Of a DNA stretch of 10,095 nucleotides, positions 1 through 7,499 are shown in pieces; positions within the stretch are counted from its first letter, which is position 1, and each line of letters starts with the position of its first letter. The position numbers and the translations under genes were made by a program. The notes below the pieces were generated by a model that was not told the origin of the DNA, ran no database searches, and worked only from the letters and a program-made list of their open reading frames with translations. Source of the stretch: Sphingobium sp. (GTDB lineage: Bacteria > Pseudomonadota > Alphaproteobacteria > Sphingomonadales > Sphingomonadaceae); the NCBI GenBank assembly GCA_020051025.1, contig JAGVJS010000316.1:1-10095 (forward strand), given 5' to 3'.

Positions 1-1899
1 GGCCGCAACAAGCTGTTCATCCGCGCCATCGCGGATTCGGGCGTCGCCGGGCCGACACAGGCGACCACCGGCCAATATCTGGGCGACATGCGCCTGAACT
101 ATGCCGCGCCCGATCCCGACCTCAAACTGTACGACGTCGGCCGGGTCGAAGTGCTGGAAGGGCCGCAGGGTACGCTCTACGGCGCCGGGTCGCTGGGCGG
201 CATCATCCGCGTCATGCCCAACGCGCCCAACCTCGCCGAATATGGCGGGCAGATGTCGGCCGGCCTGTCCGCCACCCAGCATGGCGATCCGGGCGGCGAC
301 CTGTCCGCCACCCTCAACATCCCCATCGTCTCGGAAAAGCTGGCGCTGCGCGTCGTGGGCTATGGCGTGCAGGACGGCGGCTATATCGACGACGTCAATC
401 GCGGCAAGGACGACGTCAACCGGGTGCGCACCTATGGCGGCCGCGCCGCGCTGCGCTTCGCCCCCAGCGACGACTGGACCATCGACCTCAACGGCGTCTA
501 CCAGCATATCGATGGCGACGACGCCCAATATGCGACCCGCTCGGTCGGCCGGCTGGAACGCGCGTCCGCTGTCGCACAGCCCTATTATTCCGACTATCTG
601 CTCGGCAATGTACGGATCGAGAAGCAGTGGGACAGTCTGCGCTTCGTTTCCTCGACCGGCTATGTCCGCCACATATTGGCCGAAAGCTACGACGCGACCC
701 AACCGGGCGGCCCGCCCGCCTTGTTCCGCCAGCGCAACCGGGTCGATATTTTTTCGACCGAAAACCGGCTGGTGCGCGACCTGGACAATGGCCTGGGCTG
801 GATATTGGGCGCCTCCTACCTCCAAAGCACGTCCGATCTCAATCGCTCGCTGACCTCCTTCGGCACGACCGACATCCAGCCCATCATCATTCCCGGCGTC
901 GCAATGTACGGCCGAGGCATGGCGGCGCCAGCGACGGGCGTGCGCAACATGGTCAAGGAAGCGACCATGTTCGGCGAAGCCTCCTTCGAACCGGTCAAGG
1001 GGCTGATCGCGACCTTCGGCGGACGGCTCACCAGCAGTCGCCTGTCGGGCGAGGCGCTCGATCCGGTCGCTGCCCTTTCCGACAGCGAACTGGCGCGGGC
1101 GGAGGCGCAGGCCGACCGCAGCGAAACGATCTTCCTGCCCTCCGCCTCGCTGCTGACCGACGCGATCCCCGACGTCACCCTCTACGCCCGGTTCCAGCAG
1201 GGCTTCCGCCCCGGCGGCCTCGCGGTCGATGATCAGCGGGTGCGCCGCTTCCAGAATGACCGCATCTCCACCGTGGAGATTGGCGCGCGCAAGGGTGTGC
1301 CCGGTCGCGACGTCTTCGCCGCCAGCGCGAACATCGCCTATACCGACTGGCGCAACATCCAGGCCGACGTCACCGACCGCATCGGCCTGCCCACCACCGC
1401 CAATATCGGTGACGGACGCATCTACACGGTCGAAGGCCGCATCGTCGTGCGAGCGATGCCGCAACTGACGCTGGACGGCAGCATCATCTACAATGACAGC
1501 CGCCTGTCCCAGCCCGCCGACTTCGTGCGCATGCTGTCCTTCGACGGCCGCTCGCTCAGCCTGCCCAATGTCGCCAATCTGGGCGGCCGGCTCGCCTTCG
1601 ACTATCGCGCGACGATCGGCAACGCCATGCGCTTCACCCTGTCCGGCTCGGCCCGCTACGTCGGCAAGTCGCGCCTGGGCGTCGGGCCGATATTGGGCCA
1701 GACGCAGGGCGACTATGTCGACACCAGCCTGTCGGCCAGCCTGACCCGCGGCCCGGTGCAATATTCGCTGTCGCTGACCAACCTGCTGGACAGCAACGGC
1801 AATCGCTTCTCGCTCGGCACGCCCTTCGACCTGCGCACCGACTATTATACCCCGCTGCGCCCCCGTACCGTTCGCATCGGTGTCGATTTCGCATTCTGA
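1..1899 (+). CDS. TonB-dependent outer-membrane receptor, C-terminal part (5' end outside window)
   Basis: The reading frame is open from base 1, so the start, signal peptide and first part of the plug lie upstream; an internal ATG at 88 is not a plausible start because it would cut the plug. 632 residues are visible. Residues 49-71 carry the plug-domain signature VEVLEGPQGTLYG followed by AGSLGGIIRV, and the rest is a barrel rich in alternating aromatic/polar strands. The protein ends VDFAF: a terminal Phe is the usual barrel-assembly signal. The family imports iron chelates, cobalamin or other large nutrients across the outer membrane using energy from TonB-ExbBD. The substrate cannot be told from the sequence; sphingomonads have many such receptors and some take up plant or aromatic compounds. 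It is followed after 97 nt by the autotransporter on the same strand. The family is certain; the substrate is unknown. Confidence 0.95.
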   Translation, partial: GRNKLFIRAIADSGVAGPTQATTGQYLGDMRLNYAAPDPDLKLYDVGRVEVLEGPQGTLYGAGSLGGIIRVMPNAPNLAEYGGQMSAGLSATQHGDPGGDLSATLNIPIVSEKLALRVVGYGVQDGGYIDDVNRGKDDVNRVRTYGGRAALRFAPSDDWTIDLNGVYQHIDGDDAQYATRSVGRLERASAVAQPYYSDYLLGNVRIEKQWDSLRFVSSTGYVRHILAESYDATQPGGPPALFRQRNRVDIFSTENRLVRDLDNGLGWILGASYLQSTSDLNRSLTSFGTTDIQPIIIPGVAMYGRGMAAPATGVRNMVKEATMFGEASFEPVKGLIATFGGRLTSSRLSGEALDPVAALSDSELARAEAQADRSETIFLPSASLLTDAIPDVTLYARFQQGFRPGGLAVDDQRVRRFQNDRISTVEIGARKGVPGRDVFAASANIAYTDWRNIQADVTDRIGLPTTANIGDGRIYTVEGRIVVRAMPQLTLDGSIIYNDSRLSQPADFVRMLSFDGRSLSLPNVANLGGRLAFDYRATIGNAMRFTLSGSARYVGKSRLGVGPILGQTQGDYVDTSLSASLTRGPVQYSLSLTNLLDSNGNRFSLGTPFDLRTDYYTPLRPRTVRIGVDFAF

Positions 1900-1996
1900 A
1901 CAACTATTCATCGCATTGCCTGACGGAAGCCACGCTCCGGCGACGTCCCATGCGCACGCGCGCACTTGATACAGCGCGACACGCAGAGGAGACATC
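1900..1996 (+). promoter_or_regulatory. Receptor-autotransporter spacer with ribosome binding site
   Basis: This 97-nt gap has no hairpin with a T-run, so no intrinsic terminator is seen after the receptor gene. A small GC hairpin (TGCGC 1951-1955, GCGCA 1960-1964, loop ACGC) is too short to call functional. A good Shine-Dalgarno sequence, GAGGAG at 1986-1991, lies 5 nt before the ATG at 1997 and fixes the autotransporter start. I could not identify a convincing -35/-10 pair. Read-through from the receptor gene is therefore possible but unproven. Confidence 0.6.
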
Positions 1997-4900
1997 ATGC
2001 GACATCTATTGGCCTGCACGGCCATTGCGCCCGTGCTGGCGGCCCTTACCGTGGCCGATGCGGCGGCAGAAACCACTATCGGCACCGCCACCACCACTGC
2101 CGTCAAAACCTCCACCGTGGCCAACGGTGCAAGGGACGACATCACCATCAGTTCGGCCGGGTCGATCAAACTGACCAGCGGCGCCGCCGTCACCATCGAC
2201 AGCAACAACAAAGTGTCGAACGCCGGCGCCATCACCATCAACGATGCCAACAATGTTACCGGCATCCTGGTCGCCCCCGGCACCAGCGGCGCCATCACCA
2301 ACAGCGGCACCATCACGCTGACGGAAGATTACACCGCGACCGATACCGACAAGGACGGTGATCTTGACGGCCCCTTCGCCAAGGGTTCGGGCAAGAACGG
2401 GATCTGGGTCCAGTCCGGCGCGGCCCACACGGGCGATATCGTCCATAGCGGCACCATCTCGATCGAGGGCAACCAGTCGGCCGGCATCCGTCTCGACGGA
2501 CCGCTGACCGGCAACCTGTCGACCAGCGGCACCACCAGCGTTCTGGGCGACAACAGCTATGGCGTGGTCGCCAACGACGTGACCGGCAATGTTACGCTGC
2601 GCGGTGCCACGTCCGTCGTGGGCGCGAACAGCATCGGCGCGGCCCTGCTCGGCGACGTCAACGGCGCCGTCAAGATCCAGGGTACGATTACCAGCACCGG
2701 CTATCGCAGCACCACGCGTCCCAGCGACGTGACCAAACTGGACGCCGACGACCTGTTGCAGGGCGGCTCCGCCGTCGTCATCGCCGGCAACGTAACCGGC
2801 GGCGTCATATTCGACGTACCGCCGACGCTGGACGAAAAGGATACCGACGTCGATGACGACGGCCTGACCGACAGCACCGAAGGCAGCGCCGTCGTCATCA
2901 CCTATGGATCGGCCGCAGCGGTCCAGATCGGCGCAACCGACAGCGCGACCACCATCGGCGCGGTCACCGGCAACAGCACCGGCTATGGCCTGATCGTCAA
3001 TGGCGGCATCGCCGGCTATGGCATCTATGACGGCGCCAATGCGAGCGGCCTGGTGGTCGGCGGCCTGGGCGGCGATGTGACGATTGCCAAGGGCATCGGT
3101 GTAAAGGGCACCATCAACGCCATTTCTTACGACAGCACCGCCACCGCCCTTCGCATCGGATCGGGCGCCAGCACCGGCATCGTCGATATCAGCGGTTCGC
3201 TCGGCGCCAGCGGATCGACGAAGGACGGCACCGCCGCGCGCGGCCTGGTGATCGACAGCGGCGCTTCGGTCGGGTCGATCGTCGTCAGCGGCACCGTGGC
3301 GGCTGCGGCAAACAGCACCGAAAAGGGCAGCGCCATCGCCATCCTCGATTCTTCGGGGTCGGTTTCCAGCCTGTCCAACACCGGCAAGATCAACGCGAGC
3401 GGCGGCAAGACCGGTTCCAATGTTGCGATAGACCTTAGCGCCAACAGCAGCGGCGTCACCCTGACCCAGGCCGCTGCCTCCGCCACGGCAACCACCATGC
3501 CCAGCATCGCCGGCGACATTCGCCTGGGATCGGGCAATGATGTGCTGACTGTGTCGGCCGGTTCCATCACCGGCAACGTCAATCTGGGCGCCGGTAACAA
3601 CAGCCTGTCCCTGTCTGGCGCCTCCAGCCTGACCGGCAACACCGTCTTTGGCACCGGCACCAACAGCCTGACGCTGGCAGGTACATCCAGGGTTACGGGC
3701 GCGGTCGATTTCGGCGGCGGCGCCGGCACGCTGACGCTGGGCGGCACATCGTTGCTGACTGGCGCGATCAGCAACAGCGGCAATGTCGCCGTGGTGCTGA
3801 ACGGTGGCACGCTGAACAACACAAGCACTGGCGCAGTTGCGCTGTCTTCCCTGTCGGCCAGCGGCACCTCCACGCTGGGCGTTACCATCAACGGCAAGAC
3901 CGGTGCCAGCACCGTTTACGACGTGGCCGGGGCAGCCAGCTTCGCCAGCGGATCGCAGGTCAAGGTCAACCTGACCCAGGTCAGAGGGTCGATCGGCGAT
4001 TATGTCATCGTGCGCGCCGGTTCGCTCAGCGGGTCGCCCACGCTGGCCAGCGCCGCTCTGCTGCCCTACATGTTCAAGAGCAGCGTCACAGGCGACAACA
4101 GCGCGGGCACCGTGACCCTCTCCATCGCGGCCAAGACCGCATCGGAACTGGGTCTGAGCGGCTCGACCGCCAGCGCCTATTCGGCGATCTTCAACGCGCT
4201 GGACAATGATGCCGACGTCGCCGCCGCCTATCTGGCGGTCAATGATGGTTCGACGATGACCGGCAATCTCCGCCAGATGCTGCCCGACCATGCCGGCGGC
4301 ACGTTCGAAGCCGTTACATCGGGATCGCGCGCAACCGCCCGCATCCTGTCCGATCCCAACGGCATCTATCGCACCAAGGACGGACGCCTGGGCTTCTGGC
4401 TGCAACAGGTCGCTTTCGGCAGCGCCAAGAGCGTGGGCAATACCGCCTCTTACGACATCAGCGGCTGGGGCGCGGGCGGGGGCCTTGAATATCTAACCGA
4501 TATTGGCGCGTTCGGCGGCTCCTTCGCCTATATCTACGGCAGCAACAGCGGAGGATCGAACAATGCGGTCGACTCCGGTCAGATCGAACTGGCGGCGCAC
4601 TGGCGCGGACAATGGGGACCGTTCCTCAGCTTCGCCCGTCTGTCTGCGGCGCGCATCACCTTCGATGGCACCCGCAATTTCGAAAGCGGCGACGTCAGCC
4701 GCACCGCGGATGGCAAATGGAACGGCACGCTTATGTCCGCCACGGCAGGCGCTGCCTATCAGTTTGACATGGGCCGCTTCAGCCTGCGCCCGGCGGTCGG
4801 GATCGACTATTACCGGCTCAAGGAAGATGGGTATAGCGAAAGCGGCGGCGGCGATGCGTTCAACCTGACCGTGCTGGGCCGCACCAGCGACGAACTGACC

Positions 4901-5206
4901 GCCAATGGCACCGTCACCGCCGGCTACGACTTTGGCAGTCTGAACAAGGAAGATGGCTGGGTCCGGCTCGAACTGGAAGGCGGCCGCCGCCAGATCGTGG
5001 GCGGGTCGCTGGGCGACACTACGGCCTATTTCAAGGGGGGCGATCGCTTCACCCTGGTGTCGGAAGAGCGCACCAACGGCTGGACCGGCCGCGCGCGCCT
5101 CTATGGCGGCACCGACACCTTCCGCGTCGGTGGCGAATTTGGCGCGGAGGAACAACAAAATCACGTCGCCATCTCATTTAGGGCGACGGTTAACTTCGTC
5201 CTGTGA
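1997..5206 (+). CDS. Type Va autotransporter with beta-helix passenger and C-terminal barrel
   Basis: This 1069-residue protein is probably exported by Sec and displayed on or released from the outer membrane. Residues 1-24 form a signal peptide, with likely cleavage after ADAAA. The passenger (about 25-710) is rich in Gly, Ser, Thr and Asn with NSGTI/NAGAI-type strand turns, as in right-handed beta-helices. It contains three tandem 25-26-residue repeats (152-228), five 20-21-residue repeats (about 501-604), and two DxDxDG calcium-loop-like motifs (116-124 and 284-295). Residues 715-785 are the helical linker (ALDNDADVAAAYLAVND) and 790-1069 the autotransporter beta-domain. The mature protein has no Cys, usual for this class. 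No protease or lipase motif is visible, so adhesion or biofilm/surface structure is the default guess. The start is fixed by the Shine-Dalgarno GAGGAG at 1986-1991. The passenger's function is unknown. Confidence 0.92.
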   Translation: MRHLLACTAIAPVLAALTVADAAAETTIGTATTTAVKTSTVANGARDDITISSAGSIKLTSGAAVTIDSNNKVSNAGAITINDANNVTGILVAPGTSGAITNSGTITLTEDYTATDTDKDGDLDGPFAKGSGKNGIWVQSGAAHTGDIVHSGTISIEGNQSAGIRLDGPLTGNLSTSGTTSVLGDNSYGVVANDVTGNVTLRGATSVVGANSIGAALLGDVNGAVKIQGTITSTGYRSTTRPSDVTKLDADDLLQGGSAVVIAGNVTGGVIFDVPPTLDEKDTDVDDDGLTDSTEGSAVVITYGSAAAVQIGATDSATTIGAVTGNSTGYGLIVNGGIAGYGIYDGANASGLVVGGLGGDVTIAKGIGVKGTINAISYDSTATALRIGSGASTGIVDISGSLGASGSTKDGTAARGLVIDSGASVGSIVVSGTVAAAANSTEKGSAIAILDSSGSVSSLSNTGKINASGGKTGSNVAIDLSANSSGVTLTQAAASATATTMPSIAGDIRLGSGNDVLTVSAGSITGNVNLGAGNNSLSLSGASSLTGNTVFGTGTNSLTLAGTSRVTGAVDFGGGAGTLTLGGTSLLTGAISNSGNVAVVLNGGTLNNTSTGAVALSSLSASGTSTLGVTINGKTGASTVYDVAGAASFASGSQVKVNLTQVRGSIGDYVIVRAGSLSGSPTLASAALLPYMFKSSVTGDNSAGTVTLSIAAKTASELGLSGSTASAYSAIFNALDNDADVAAAYLAVNDGSTMTGNLRQMLPDHAGGTFEAVTSGSRATARILSDPNGIYRTKDGRLGFWLQQVAFGSAKSVGNTASYDISGWGAGGGLEYLTDIGAFGGSFAYIYGSNSGGSNNAVDSGQIELAAHWRGQWGPFLSFARLSAARITFDGTRNFESGDVSRTADGKWNGTLMSATAGAAYQFDMGRFSLRPAVGIDYYRLKEDGYSESGGGDAFNLTVLGRTSDELTANGTVTAGYDFGSLNKEDGWVRLELEGGRRQIVGGSLGDTTAYFKGGDRFTLVSEERTNGWTGRARLYGGTDTFRVGGEFGAEEQQNHVAISFRATVNFVL
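2450..2680 (+). repeat. Three tandem 25-26-residue repeats in the autotransporter passenger
   Basis: Residues 152-177, 178-202 and 203-228 align with the pattern G-T-x-S-[IV]-x-G-x-N/Q-S-x-G, about eight variable residues, then G-[NA]-[LV]. A beginning of a fourth copy (GTITSTG) follows at 229. The copies have diverged at the nucleotide level, so this is a protein repeat rather than a recent DNA duplication. The period suggests roughly one beta-helix coil per unit. Confidence 0.7.
3497..3808 (+). repeat. Five 20-21-residue repeats in the distal passenger
   Basis: Conserved glycines at residues 506, 526, 547, 568 and 589 mark five units of 20, 21, 21 and 21 residue spacing. The first four share S-x-[ILV]-[TA]-G-x-x-x-[LF]-G-x-G-x-x-x-L-x-[LV]; the fifth (from about 584) keeps the S-L-L-T-G core and then decays. 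Unit one contains GSGNDVLTV, which resembles the glycine-aspartate turns of RTX-like repeats, but the full nonapeptide repeat is not present. The likely structure is stacked beta-helix coils close to the barrel. Confidence 0.7.
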
Positions 5207-5307
5207 CGTCTTGAATGTGAAAGGACGGGCCACACCCCACAGACCCTCCCGGTCCGTCCCTTCCGCTCCGGCAACATACCCTCCCCAAGGGCGCCGGGCA
5301 TAAAAGG

Positions 5308-5343
5308 AGGGGCGTCGCTGGTCCCCCGGCGGCGCCCCTTTTT
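5308..5343. terminator. Strong intrinsic terminator shared by converging genes
   Basis: Bases 5308-5321 pair with 5326-5339 (core GGGGCG/CGCCCC, with two G-T pairs) around the 4-nt loop 5322-5325. TTTTTCTT (5339-5346) follows on the + strand, about 100 nt after the autotransporter stop. On the - strand the stem begins 8 nt after the stop of the small secreted gene (5348) and is followed by CCTTTTA, so it probably also ends leftward transcription. The space 5207-5307 shows no gene. Confidence 0.88.
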
Positions 5344-5347
5344 CTTG

Positions 5348-5896
5348 TCAGTGGGAAGACTGAGCGATCTGATCCAGCAGCCGGTTCAGCGCTGCATCCA
5401 TAATCTCGTCTGCCGGCACGGCGTGCGCCTTGTCGAGTTCGATCGTGAAGCGGGATATGGTCTTTTTAGCGGCAGCATCCCGATCGATGGACCAGGCGAA
5501 CGTAAATTCCGCACGCCCGGAAAGCGCTTTGGTGTCTCCAGTCCCGAAGACACCCCATGACCGCGCGCACAGTTTCACACGCAGCATCTGGAAATTGATC
5601 TGAAAATTATTGATGCCCGCCAGGAACGGGTCCGCTTTTCGTTCGGAAAGCATGCGCTGGATCAGCAGCGCCAAATCCTTTTGGGACCGCAGAAAATCCC
5701 GACCATGCAACTTGCTATTGGGCATGCACAACAGCCCCGCGCGTACCGGGCCGACACTGGCTGTGAGTGGGAATTCGATCGAAGCGGCGACGGTTGGAAT
5801 CGCAGGTGGTGCAGCGATCGGCTCCGTCGTCGCATAGGCAGGCACCATCGCACCAAGCAGCACAAACGCCGCGATCCACGCCCCGATGGGTAACAT
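5348..5896 (-). CDS. Small secreted protein of unknown function
   Basis: This 182-residue protein is not one I recognise. Residues 1-22 look like a Sec signal peptide (hydrophobic AAFVLLGAMV, cleavage likely after AYA), so the mature protein is probably periplasmic or secreted. A short Ala/Pro-rich stretch follows (26-38). The folded part (about 40-182) has two Cys (57 and 110), possibly a disulfide, with both residues in similar hydrophobic contexts (AGLLC and RVKLC). The segment 127-155 alternates strand-like residues and the C-terminus (163-179) looks helical. The start at 5896 is supported by AGGGGG at 5900-5905, though the 3-nt spacing is short, and by the intact signal peptide. It lies about 100 nt after gatB on the same strand, behind a nested hairpin. 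Codon usage looks like that of its neighbours. The ORF is likely real; the function is open. Confidence 0.75.
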   Translation of the reverse strand: MLPIGAWIAAFVLLGAMVPAYATTEPIAAPPAIPTVAASIEFPLTASVGPVRAGLLCMPNSKLHGRDFLRSQKDLALLIQRMLSERKADPFLAGINNFQINFQMLRVKLCARSWGVFGTGDTKALSGRAEFTFAWSIDRDAAAKKTISRFTIELDKAHAVPADEIMDAALNRLLDQIAQSSH

Positions 5897-5992
5897 AATC
5901 CCCCTGTTCAGGCCCCGAATCCCCCGATTCGTTCAAGCCTGAACAGAGGCTTATCGCTCGATCCTAGAAGCGCATAGAGAAGATGATGCCGG
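5897..5992 (-). promoter_or_regulatory. Nested hairpin leader between gatB and the small secreted gene
   Basis: CTGTTCAGGC (5904-5913) and GCCTGAACAG (5937-5946) form a perfect 10-bp inverted repeat. Inside it, CGAATC (5916-5921) and GATTCG (5926-5931) form a 6-bp stem around CCCC. The outer stem's end overlaps the first two bases (AG) of the ribosome binding site AGGGGG (5900-5905) of the downstream gene. A second hairpin, AAGCCT (5935-5940) with AGGCTT (5947-5952), uses part of the same arm and cannot form together with the first. No T-run follows either hairpin, so it is not a standard terminator. A leader controlling translation, an operator or a repeat element are the options. Confidence 0.55.
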
Positions 5993-7498
5993 TCAGCCCG
6001 CCAGCGCCTTTTTCACCAGTTCGTTGACGACCTGCGGGTTGGCCTTGCCCTGCATCGCCTTCATCGTCTGACCGACGAAGAAGCCGAACAGCGCTTCCTT
6101 GCCACCGCGATACTGCTCGACCTTGTCGCCATTCTTCGCCAGCACGTCCGCCACCGCTGCTTCAATCGCGCCGGTGTCGCTGGTCTGCTTCAGGCCCTTT
6201 TCCTCGACGATCTTGCCCGGCTTGTCGCCGGTTTCCAGCATGATCTCGAACACCTGCTTGGCGATCGTGCCGCTGATCGTGCCATCCGCGATCAGGGCCA
6301 GCAATTCCGCGCCTTCTTCAGGGCTTACCGGACTGTCTTCCAACGATTTGCCAAGGCGGTTGAGCGCACCATAGAGTTCCGACAGCAACCAGTTTGCCGA
6401 TGCCTTGGCGACCTCGCCCTCGCTCTTCTTCTGGATGCGCGCGCCTTCGGCCAGCAGCGCTTCGAACCAGCGCGCCGTGTCGGCGTCGGCGGTCAGGGTC
6501 GCGGCATTATAGGCGGACAGGCCCAGATCCTGCGCATAGCGGCGCAGCTTGGCGTCCGGCAGTTCCGGCAAGGACTGGCGGCACGCCTCCAGGAAAGCGT
6601 CGTCCAGTTCGAGCGGCAACAGGTCAGGATCGGGGAAGTAGCGATAGTCATGCGCATCTTCCTTCGACCGCATCGAGCGCGTCTCGTTGCGATCCGGGTC
6701 ATAGAGCCGCGTTTCCTGCACGATCTTGCCGCCGGCCTCCAGCACGTCGACCTGACGGCTGGCCTCATGCTCGACCACCGCCATCACGAAGCGGACCGAG
6801 TTGACGTTCTTCGTCTCGGTGCGCGTGCCGAACTCTTCGCCCGGACGACGCACGGAGACGTTCACGTCGGCGCGCATCGAACCCTGATCCATATTGCCGT
6901 CGCACGATCCGACATAGCGCAGAATGGTTCGCAGCTTCGACAGATAAGCCCCTGCTTCGGCAGGCGAACGCATGTCCGGCTTCGACACGATTTCCATCAA
7001 CGCCACGCCCGACCGGTTGAGGTCGACATAGGAGCGGGTCGGATGCTGGTCGTGCATCAGCTTGCCGGCATCCTGCTCGACATGGATACGCTCGACACCG
7101 ATCACCTTGGTGCTGGCTTCGGGGTTCTTCTCGTCCAGCACGATCTCGATCTGCCCTTCACCCACGATCGGGTGATAAAGCTGGCTGATCTGGTAGCCCT
7201 GCGGCAAATCGGCGTAGAAATAATTCTTGCGGTCGAAGCGCGACCATTTGTTGATCTGCGCGTCGATCGCCATGCCGGTGCGCACCGCCTGACGGATGCA
7301 CTCCATATTCGGCACGGGCAACATGCCAGGCATCGCCGCATCCACCAGGCTGACCTGCGTGTTCGGCTCCGCCCCGAAAGCGGTCGCCGCGCCGGAAAAC
7401 AGCTTGGCGTTCGACGTCACCTGCGCATGGACTTCCAGGCCGATCACGACCTCCCACTCGCCGGTTGCGCCCTGGATGCGATAGGTTGATTCAGTCAT
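5993..7498 (-). CDS. gatB: Asp-tRNA(Asn)/Glu-tRNA(Gln) amidotransferase subunit B
   Basis: GatB binds the mischarged tRNA and phosphorylates the Glu or Asp side chain so that ammonia delivered from GatA can amidate it; the complex is cytosolic. From the chosen start the protein has 501 residues, near the family norm. The catalytic (cradle) domain starts [12 protein letters not shown] at 15-26. The family signature [16 protein letters not shown] is at 157-172, and [13 protein letters not shown] at 284-296. The last ~150 residues form the helical/YqeY-like tRNA-binding tail, ending near [16 protein letters not shown]. The frame stays open upstream to an ATG at 7561, but that start would overlap gatA by 62 nt and add 21 unconserved residues; [10 protein letters not shown] at 7498 fits the family and lies 1 nt after the gatA stop. 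Translation is probably coupled to gatA, since only a weak GGTGG precedes it. Confidence 0.97.
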   Translation of the reverse strand: MTESTYRIQGATGEWEVVIGLEVHAQVTSNAKLFSGAATAFGAEPNTQVSLVDAAMPGMLPVPNMECIRQAVRTGMAIDAQINKWSRFDRKNYFYADLPQGYQISQLYHPIVGEGQIEIVLDEKNPEASTKVIGVERIHVEQDAGKLMHDQHPTRSYVDLNRSGVALMEIVSKPDMRSPAEAGAYLSKLRTILRYVGSCDGNMDQGSMRADVNVSVRRPGEEFGTRTETKNVNSVRFVMAVVEHEASRQVDVLEAGGKIVQETRLYDPDRNETRSMRSKEDAHDYRYFPDPDLLPLELDDAFLEACRQSLPELPDAKLRRYAQDLGLSAYNAATLTADADTARWFEALLAEGARIQKKSEGEVAKASANWLLSELYGALNRLGKSLEDSPVSPEEGAELLALIADGTISGTIAKQVFEIMLETGDKPGKIVEEKGLKQTSDTGAIEAAVADVLAKNGDKVEQYRGGKEALFGFFVGQTMKAMQGKANPQVVNELVKKALAG

Positions 7499-7499
7499 A

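Noticed and set aside
88..90. ATG at 88 as the receptor start
   Set aside because: The frame is open to base 1 and the upstream residues fit the plug domain, so the gene is truncated by the window.
2006..2017. Lipobox-like LLAC at residues 4-7 of the autotransporter
   Set aside because: The Cys is too near the N-terminus for a lipoprotein signal; the hydrophobic core and ADAAA cleavage site lie after it.
3527..3553. RTX calcium-binding repeat at GSGNDVLTV in the passenger
   Set aside because: There is only one partial copy and no run of GGxGxDxLx nonapeptides, so an RTX domain is not supported.
2006..4405. A 799-codon open frame on the - strand opposite the autotransporter
   Set aside because: It is a shadow of the biased GC-rich codons of the real gene: composition is low-complexity Ala/Gly/Asp/Arg, there is no recognisable domain, and the + strand has a signal peptide, ribosome binding site and barrel domain.
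4493..5164. A 223-codon - strand frame opposite the autotransporter barrel
   Set aside because: It is a shadow of the barrel-coding sequence and has no support of its own.
5223..5259. Inverted repeat GGACGG/CCGTCC after the autotransporter stop
   Set aside because: It is only 6 bp with a 25-nt loop and no T-run; the strong terminator downstream explains the region.
5279..5311. CCCTCC (5279-5284) able to pair with GGAGGG (5306-5311) and compete with the terminator
   Set aside because: It lies after the gene, where an antiterminator has no obvious purpose; pairing of this length is expected by chance in GC-rich DNA.
6650..7489. A 279-codon + strand frame opposite gatB
   Set aside because: It is a His/Arg/Leu-rich mirror of gatB codons with no domain signature.
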